DNA of 64,000 bases from Symsagittifera roscoffensis. Lineage: Eukaryota; Xenacoelomorpha; Acoela; Convolutidae. The DNA lies in assembly GCF_963678635.1 (NCBI RefSeq), contig NC_087064.1:49457346-49521345 (forward strand), given 5' to 3'. Below, piece by piece: positions 57,211 through 64,000 of this stretch. A program made the position numbers and the translations under genes. Under the pieces are notes generated by a model. That model was not told where the DNA came from. It did not search any database and worked only from the letters and a program-made list of their open reading frames with translations. Numbering within the stretch: position 1 is the stretch's first letter; every line of letters starts with the position of its first letter.

Positions 57211-60200
57211 ATGAAGAGAAAACTATTCTTCCTAATTGTTTTGATTGAATGTATTCATATGTTATCAGCATTCACTCATAAAAGGTTCAAAAATGACACA
57301 ACTTTTGACAGTGTAGTTGAGTCGCTTGTTGTCAATGGAGGCAGCACCTATCATAACGGGTTCTACGTTAAAGTCAGGACCCTGAAACCCCTGGGACCTC
57401 GCAACTTCTGCGGGGGCGTGCTGATCAACAGTCTATGGGTGCTTACAGCCGCACACTGCGTCAAACCCACATCACGTAACATCTCATTGTTAATCTTTGA
57501 AGATATCTCTTTGAAGATCTCAAATTTCGTATTTCATTTGATAAAACGGGCAGTGCTCTGTAATCCGATTGGGTTCGCTAACTGTCCCCTCACTGTTTCT
57601 GGTGCTTCATGTTTAAATTCTCGTTTTATGCATATTTACCATTAACAATGAGGAATAAAATCTTTCTTTCTTTCTTTAATTTTTTATTGATATATATTAT
57701 TAGTAGTTTCATTAGTGATGGAACACTAACAATTATTTTTGAATAATTTTGTCAACGAAAGACTCTCTACGCATTTATTTGAAAATACAGTGCGTAAAAA
57801 ACTGTTTTTCACTTTTAAAAAACTATGTTTAGATGCTGATGAGAATGAGCTTTGTTAGATATCAAAATATAAGTAATGGTTTTAAAATTACTCCAAAATT
57901 CAATGAATTCGATGATAATTCATTCTAAATTGTTTCAGCTCGGAATCTGATTATTGAGGTTAGCAACTTCCCCAGAAATGAAAAGCCACTGAAAATAATT
58001 CACGTTAGTGCAAAGATGACAGCAAGAGGGTAGGTAGCTCCTTTGCATTATCTTTAACCCAATCATCTATAGTAAATTAATGAACTAGGCTGTTGTAATT
58101 TCATGCGAAGTCTGGTTCTACTACTTAGAGTCCGAGTGATATCGTAATAACATGCGTTTTCAGTGATAATTTGGGCTCAAAAAGTTTCCAAATAATTCTC
58201 TTTGTCGCAAAAAATGAATAAAACAACTGGTCTTAATTTGCTATCAATATCAACTTCTGGGACGATTGGACAAAATGTGGTTTTCATTAAGAATTTTTGA
58301 TTTTGGTTTTTTCTTTAACCAATAATGTGTGCTTATTCATTTTAAACAAATATTTAGGACAACCGTTTGTTTTTTGCTGGTTTAGTTTATAATTTTTGCG
58401 ATGGAAGAAATTATATCAAAACTAACCCGCATGATCTGTCAAAAAATCGGGTTATTTTCAAATGAGAATAATAACATGTGTTCCAAATTGCAAAATGGAT
58501 TATTGACCAACGGCTGCTGATTGGACTAAATTAGAGTTGAATTTTTCCTTTTTTTCTACTTTGAAAGAAAACTTGGTCATCTGCTACCGAAATTGCAGCA
58601 ACAAAAAGTTTTTTTTTCTGATTGAGTATATTATCTTACAACTATTTCAAAATAACGTCGAACAAGTATCTTTGATCATATATTTTGTTGACATCTCAAT
58701 CCTTCATTATAACTGTGGTCGGAACATTCTAAGCCACTTGAACTGTGACCAACTTGTTGGTTGATTTCTTGAATGTAAAACTTTGAGTTAATTCTCAATT
58801 TTTTTTTTTAAATAATTTTGAAGAAATTTTGCGGTCTTTTTAGTACTTTTATTATTATTTAATTTAAAAAAAAAGTAGGCGAATAGATGTTGCTCATAGA
58901 GAATGCCACCCGACAGGCTGATGTCTTTTTAGTATTATCCCAAGCCGAACTAACTTGTCAGCTTAAATTTCATAGAATGTTTGGCTCTGATTTTTGGCTT
59001 GTAAGTTAAACAAGACTGCTCTTTTATCAAGGCAAAATCTGAATGTTCCGACTGTCCATTAACTTTTATCGAATAGTTTGTGGGAAAAGACAATACAGAA
59101 AACCTATACATTTTTGGACAAAATCAACGGGTAAAATTTTGAGCCGTACGAAATTATTAAGAACAACAAGACTGCTCGTATCAGGGCGAAGCCCTGAATG
59201 TTCCGACTGCCTTTTAGGGTTTATGGAGCAGCAGTAATAACATAAAAAAATTAAATGAAATAAAATAAAATGAAATTTTTTTTTCTAAAATTTGAAATTT
59301 TTAATGAAAATCATCCCCCCACACGCCATATAAAGTACAAAAAGAGAGATTTCGTTCCTTCTAACAAATCAATTATGGCAAATAGCTTCGTTCAACCAAT
59401 TTGGAACGATTTATAGGACGGATTAAATCTCCGCTTAAGCGTTAATAGCGCGAATTATATCGCTCGTTAATTGTCCCAAATTGGTCAAAATGGCAATCTT
59501 TAAACCCTCATAACTTTACGAAAAATAATCACAGGTGAAATATCATTTCAAATTTAAGCTCAGGACAACAATACCTTTCGAATGATAGAAAAAATTCCGT
59601 CAAAAATGGCTAGTTAAAAAGTCGAAATTTGTCTGAAGAAAAAAAACCCACCCCGAGCACAAATATTCAGTTACTTTCGTATCGAAAGTCGGAACAATTA
59701 GCTAGCCTCAATTCAATTTGGAACGATTTTGCGGGATAATTTGCCACGCATAAATAATTTGCGTTTGATCTCAGCATTATGAATAAACTCTTCAAAGCGC
59801 GCATAATTTAGTCCAGAACATGACAAATGCAGTTTTCAAACCCCCAGAACTTTTTTAAAAAATTATCGGAGATTAAATACCTTTATACTTTTGAACTGAG
59901 TAACCAAATTAGTAATTTACAACTGAAGAAATTGGCAACGACTCTACATGGAACTTTGAGCTGCGCGAACTTTCTTTTATGTTTTCATTGTTTCGACTTT
60001 CGTAACGAAAGTAACGGAATATTTGTGCTTTGGGTTGTTTTTTTTTCTTCAGACAAATTTCGACTTTTTAAGAAGCTATTTTTGATAGAAATTTTAAAAG
60101 TTATTCAAAAAGTGGTGTTGTCCTGAGTTGAAAACATCATAATTACCCAGTCATCGTTTTTCGTAAAACTATGTGAGTTTAAAAATTGCCATTTTGGCCA

Positions 60201-60856
60201 AATTGGGACATTTAACGCGCGATATGTTTCGCGCTATTAACGCGTAAGTGGAGATTTAATCCGCCTTAGAAATTGTTCCAAATTGATTGAAAGAAGCTTG
60301 TTTGCCATAATTGATTTGTTACTAGGAGCGAAATTTATCACTTCGTACTTTATATGGCGCCTGTTGGGGGTTGATCCACAAAATATCTCAGTTTTAAAAA
60401 AAATCGTTTTATTACATTTAGTTTTTTCATGTTATCACTGCTCCATAGACCTCAAAAGACAGTCGGAACATTCAGAGCTTCGCTCTGATACGAGCAATTT
60501 TGTTCTATTTCATTACTGAGATTTTGTTTGGACTGGGGTACTGATATTTTTAGATGAAACATTATACGCATTTGGATTTTGGATACAAAAAGCTGGGCCA
60601 TGTTTACGAACACGACATCGCCCTGTTAAGACTGAGAGAAAGCATCAAACAGGCCTACTTCGGAATTCTCCAATTATACTTTGAACGACAAGACATCGGA
60701 ATCCCATTGATAGCTTTAAGAATGGGCTCAATAAAGCAAAATCAATTTGAGTTTCCTCTGTCTCTGCAAATGGCTGAATTCCGAGAAATCACGCGATTGA
60801 AGACTGCCGAGGACTTTAAATTTGAAACTTGTTCTGAGGCAACGATTTGTACCAAG
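57211..60856 (+). CDS. Trypsin-like (S1) serine protease, partial; Ser exon not found
   Basis: Three exon blocks are visible. Exon 57211-57475 encodes a signal peptide (MKRKLFFLIVLIECIHMLSA), a short propeptide, an activation-like VVNGG, NFCGGVLIN and the catalytic His in LTAAHC. Exon 57939-58029 continues in phase. Exon 60554-60856 encodes HDIALLRL, with the catalytic Asp, ending at CSEATICTK with a GTGATA donor. The second and third blocks do not match in phase (the second ends with two bases over, the third starts in phase 0), so a small exon is missing between them or the gene is damaged. No GDSGGP exon is seen before the gypsy sequence at 61170. Two copies of the 530-bp family lie in the 2.5-kb intron. 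Known role of the family: secreted endopeptidase. The usual IVGG is VVNGG, not preceded by Arg/Lys, so activation would be atypical. Confidence 0.75.
59008..59155 (-). repeat. Fragment of the ~530-bp family
   Basis: It starts CAAGACTGCTCTTTTATCAA then GAATGTTCCGACTG, matching the terminal 60 bases of the family on the minus strand. The rest is diverged and is followed at once by copy F. Confidence 0.6.
59164..59697 (-). repeat. Copy F of the ~530-bp family (full length, best preserved)
   Basis: Minus-strand start TTGTTCCGACTTTCGATACG; end CAGGGCTTCGCCCTG then ATACGAGCAGTCTTGTT. This is the best reference copy in the window. Confidence 0.9.
59991..60507 (+). repeat. Copy G of the ~530-bp family (full length, opposite strand to F)
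   Basis: Starts GTTTCGACTTTCGTAACGAA and ends AGAGCTTCGCTCTGATACGA then GCAATTTTGTT. The terminal hairpin has changed on both sides (GAGC/GCTC) yet still pairs, which hints that pairing was maintained. Confidence 0.88.
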
Positions 60857-61169
60857 GTGATATATAGCAATTAAGAAACCATTTTTTACTCCCTTCATCA
60901 GCTTGACGTTACCTTGCTGGAATAGAATTGTTTTCATGATTGCATTCGCTTCCTTAGTAAAAACTTAATCTAGTCCAATTATTTAAAGGGGTGCCTTTTG
61001 GGCTGCATTTTTGCGGAGAAGATATTTCAAAAATCATCTAAAGTTTTGTTGATTTTTTTGTAACTGATCGGCATGATTTTCCAATGCCGCAAAAATGCTT
61101 TAAAAAAACACGTTTTTACCAAACTTTGCGCCAATGTGATAAACGAGAGAAACAACTCGTCTGTTTAGA

Positions 61170-61586
61170 AGTAAAACACTGATGTTAAAATGTTTGAATT
61201 CAAAATTTAGTTTTTAGTTTTTTTGTTATTTAAGTGGTAGCTCAGATCAACTGGCTTAATTCAATACTTGAGTATTGCGAACTGAAATCAACAACAGATA
61301 ATCTTCTAAAACAGCACCTCTGACCTTAACTATACATACGTAACAAAATCATTCTCATAATTACATAGCGCCAATAAAAACACACTTAACTGCGACTGCA
61401 GTAATAAACTATAAGTCAGCTAAAGGTTGCTGCAAACGCAGTACTACATTCCCCCGAAACCAAGAAAAATATAAAAATTTAGCAATATACTAGCATAAAA
61501 TGGGCTTCTGTACTCAGTTTTATACATTGGTATATAAGTGAGTCTCATTTTTAACGTTTCATTATTAGTGGCACTTTCCACTTTGC
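61170..61586 (-). repeat. 417-bp repeat: gypsy 3' tail, polypurine tract and LTR (copy 1)
   Basis: Identical to 62482-62898. On the minus strand it holds about 138 bases following the integrase, then a polypurine tract TTTCGGGGGAA (about 61449-61459), then TGTAGTACTGC..., the likely LTR start, running about 279 bases to 61170. It follows directly on the integrase fragment, as expected for a gypsy 3' end. Confidence 0.8.
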
Positions 61587-62481
61587 ACTTATCTAAACAT
61601 TCAGAATTTATAAGAACTTATCTCTTCTGATCCTAAATTCGGTTTTTGGAGACCTGCCGAAGTGTGCCTCAAATGGCGAAAGCGACTGTTGAATTCATTT
61701 TTGTTTAGTCCAACGAATATCCCGAATTATTGGACTGAGGCATGGTTTGATCACTTTCACGTTTTCTTTGACCAACATGACGCCGAGCTATCTTTTTATT
61801 GTCTGAATTGTTCTTTCTACCAACCCACAAACGCGATGGTCGCCAACCGGGAAAAACGAAAGTTCTATATTATTATCAAGGCTGAATTTTTTCATCGCCT
61901 TCCCTTTGAACGAACCCCGAAAATTGATCTGTTTTTATTGACTCTGGTATTCCATGAGTGTCGATGGAAGAGCGTAACAATTTTATCGAAGATTTACCTC
62001 CCCCCCATCGATTTTGTAAATTTGATTGAAGGAACTTTAGAGTATTGGTCGATTGCTACTAGCAGATAGATCTTTTTCACTTTACAAGCTTCTAGTCGAC
62101 CAGCGTAGTCCAACTGAACTTCTTGATCCGACTGCAAAAGCAGTGGAAGAGGGTTTGAAGAATATATTTTGCATTCCTACCGTATCTGGTACATTTCCTG
62201 CACTCCTCGGCCAGATTGATGATATCTTTATGCATATGTTTCATACATCAATCATTGCCTCTTGTCCCGGATGGCCTCAGTGGATCCTCTTCATTACCGC
62301 GGGTCTGGATTGTCCTGGAAGTGGTAGTCTATTGTCGACTTATATACAGTCGTCGACGACTGACAACTGATTCCAGAGTGGGTTCGTGTATGGGCCCATT
62401 AGTTCAAATCCTGCCCAGTCGTTCCGCTCTATGACCAGTCTTAATCGATCCATCCGTACGTCTTTGGATATGAGCTCAACC
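61587..62481 (-). pseudogene. Degraded Ty3/gypsy pol fragment: RNase H-integrase linker and integrase
   Basis: Minus-strand conceptual pieces in shifting frames carry Ty3/gypsy integrase hallmarks: an AEEC..CTRYG-like zinc-finger part, QLDYAG and YLLVAIDQYSK (start of the catalytic core), then PVGDHRVCGLVERTIQTIKR and SPFEAHFGR. Frameshifts and in-frame stops make it inactive. It starts abruptly at the LTR junction (62482) with linker sequence and no gag or RT, so most of the internal region is deleted. Confidence 0.85.
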
Positions 62482-62898
62482 AGTAAAACACTGATGTTAA
62501 AATGTTTGAATTCAAAATTTAGTTTTTAGTTTTTTTGTTATTTAAGTGGTAGCTCAGATCAACTGGCTTAATTCAATACTTGAGTATTGCGAACTGAAAT
62601 CAACAACAGATAATCTTCTAAAACAGCACCTCTGACCTTAACTATACATACGTAACAAAATCATTCTCATAATTACATAGCGCCAATAAAAACACACTTA
62701 ACTGCGACTGCAGTAATAAACTATAAGTCAGCTAAAGGTTGCTGCAAACGCAGTACTACATTCCCCCGAAACCAAGAAAAATATAAAAATTTAGCAATAT
62801 ACTAGCATAAAATGGGCTTCTGTACTCAGTTTTATACATTGGTATATAAGTGAGTCTCATTTTTAACGTTTCATTATTAGTGGCACTTTCCACTTTGC
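62482..62898 (-). repeat. 417-bp repeat: gypsy 3' tail, polypurine tract and LTR (copy 2)
   Basis: Identical over all 417 bases to 61170-61586. Here the segment is preceded (minus strand) by gag-like sequence, not integrase. The polypurine tract and presumed LTR start are at about 62760-62771. Confidence 0.8.
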
Positions 62899-64000
62899 GT
62901 CCCACGATCTGGAAAAGTCAAGTGCGGCGTATCCAAATTTTGGCCGAAACAAACGCCTCTCCAAAAGTCCTAGGTCCTAGCCTTGTCTCCATTGGTTTGT
63001 CTGTCTCTGTTTTAAGATTCGCCAATTTTTGTCTATAGGCCTCCAGAGCTAGTTGATTTGGATCCGCAATGTCCTCGTCAGTAGTTGTTTCTTTTACTGA
63101 ATGCTTTATTGGGCTGCCTAATCGTTTCGGCCCCTGATTTTTATTGGATCTCTTGCTGTGGCGGACCTTTGGTCCCGTCGGGTCAGCTACACTTGACTCG
63201 TCTGAAAATCCTGGTGGAGAGCTCATCCGCCCGTTGTATGTTCCTCCGGCATAGATTTTTTAGCGTTCAAGATTTCCTCAGCTGTATTCTGGATTCCCCT
63301 CGTTAGAACTTGGTCCGCTAGATTCTCCCACTCTTCAGGGGCCATCGTGTCTTGTTGTTGAAACGTGTTGAGAATCGTGTTAGGGGATGTATATCTATGT
63401 ATCCTCTTTATCTTAGGATTGTTTTTTCTTGACGAGGACGAACTGCTTGGGGCTGCTTATCCCCGTGTGTCCTCGCTGTCTCCTCTGTTCTAGTCAAAAC
63501 TTGGTTTTCTACAGCTGCTGCAGCTTTTTTCTTTTCCTGTGCCGACTTTTTCTTGACTTTTTGCTTCAGGACGACATCCTCGTGGGACTTTGGTCCTATC
63601 GACGCTGGACCACCCTGATGGTGTTTGGCTTTTTTGACCGCTAAGTTTAAACCTTCTCTTATTGGGGTGCCCTTTGATGTCACCACTGTGTCGCTATTCT
63701 GAAAAAGTTCTTTGGCCTGCTCCTCTGACTGAATTCGGATTTCTTCCTCTGAATCACTTTCTAGTGGTGGCTCTATCTCTTGTCTCTGATGTTTTCTTTC
63801 CGGCTCCCCCAGAGGACTTTTAACTTCCCCTTTTGACTCCCTCTCACTGCGGTATTCGGCAATCCTTTGAGTGGTATTGTCGACTTCGCTAGATCACTCT
63901 TTCGGTATGTCGAGCCAGATGCTGTTGTAACAGTTGTCGGTGTATCCGCGTGGGTTTATCTTCTACGAATCCGCGTTCCCATGAATACAGTAACTCTTAC
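62899..64000 (-). pseudogene. Gag-like gypsy fragment, frameshifted, running off the right edge
   Basis: GC-richer minus-strand sequence encodes Lys/Glu/Ser-rich, gag-like protein in two frames. Frame 1 opens near 63880 and runs to a stop at 63408 (includes EEEIRIQSEEQAKELFQ and KQKVKKKSAQEKKKAAA). Frame 2 is 63226-62918 (includes ADPNQLALEAYRQKL). No zinc knuckle or pol domain follows before the 417-bp repeat, so gag is joined directly to the element's 3' tail by a large deletion. Assignment to gag is by composition, strand and context. Confidence 0.6.

Noticed and set aside
60985-61110. Possible further copy of the hAT-type MITE
   Set aside because: Only scattered words (GATATTTCAAAAA, TTGTTGATTTTT) match; the termini are absent and AT-rich chance similarity cannot be excluded.

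Overview
The window looks like nuclear DNA of an invertebrate animal. It is AT-rich and dominated by repeats. Its real genes are cut into short GC-richer exons with GT-AG introns. Four host loci are recognisable: an armadillo-repeat protein like ARMC10/ARMCX, the gamma subunit of mitochondrial NAD-isocitrate dehydrogenase, the C-terminal half of an anoctamin (TMEM16) membrane protein, and part of a trypsin-like secreted protease. No marker fixes the phylum.

Layout. 1-6195 (minus): a Ty3/gypsy gag-pol reading frame that runs off the left edge. It is followed by a 14-bp minisatellite, a 70-bp tandem repeat and an unrecognised coding-like remnant up to about 10.7 kb. 11.6-13.6 kb (plus): the ARMC10-like gene, six exons. 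14.5-19.4 kb (plus): a complete nine-exon IDH3G-type gene, whose introns hold a LINE tail and tRNA-like sequence. 19.4-27.4 kb: gene-free, with SINE-like dispersed repeats. 27.55-30.7 kb (minus): an apparently full-length RTE-type LINE with an intact 1005-residue ORF, bracketed by an identical 109-bp target duplication. 31.6-40.0 kb (minus): eleven anoctamin exons, with small DNA transposons in the introns. 40-43.3 kb: MITEs and degenerate satellite-like DNA leading into a 200-N assembly gap. 46.6-51.8 kb: a tandem array of about 900-bp units with a two-unit higher-order pattern. 53.7-55.9 kb: a 2.2-kb inverted repeat with essentially no spacer. 57.2-60.9 kb (plus): protease exons carrying the catalytic His and Asp but no exon with the catalytic Ser. 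61.2-64 kb: broken gypsy pieces (gag-like, integrase, two identical 417-bp repeats) on the minus strand.

The host genes are functionally unrelated and form no pathway or operon. The main story is repeat biology: two gypsy loci, one recent LINE, hAT-type MITEs with exact 8-bp target duplications, a dispersed family of about 530 bp with hairpin ends (possibly Helitron-like), a tRNA-like SINE family, a higher-order tandem array and a giant palindrome. Exon boundaries were set by hand from splice signals, phase and remembered family sequences; no alignment or database search was run.
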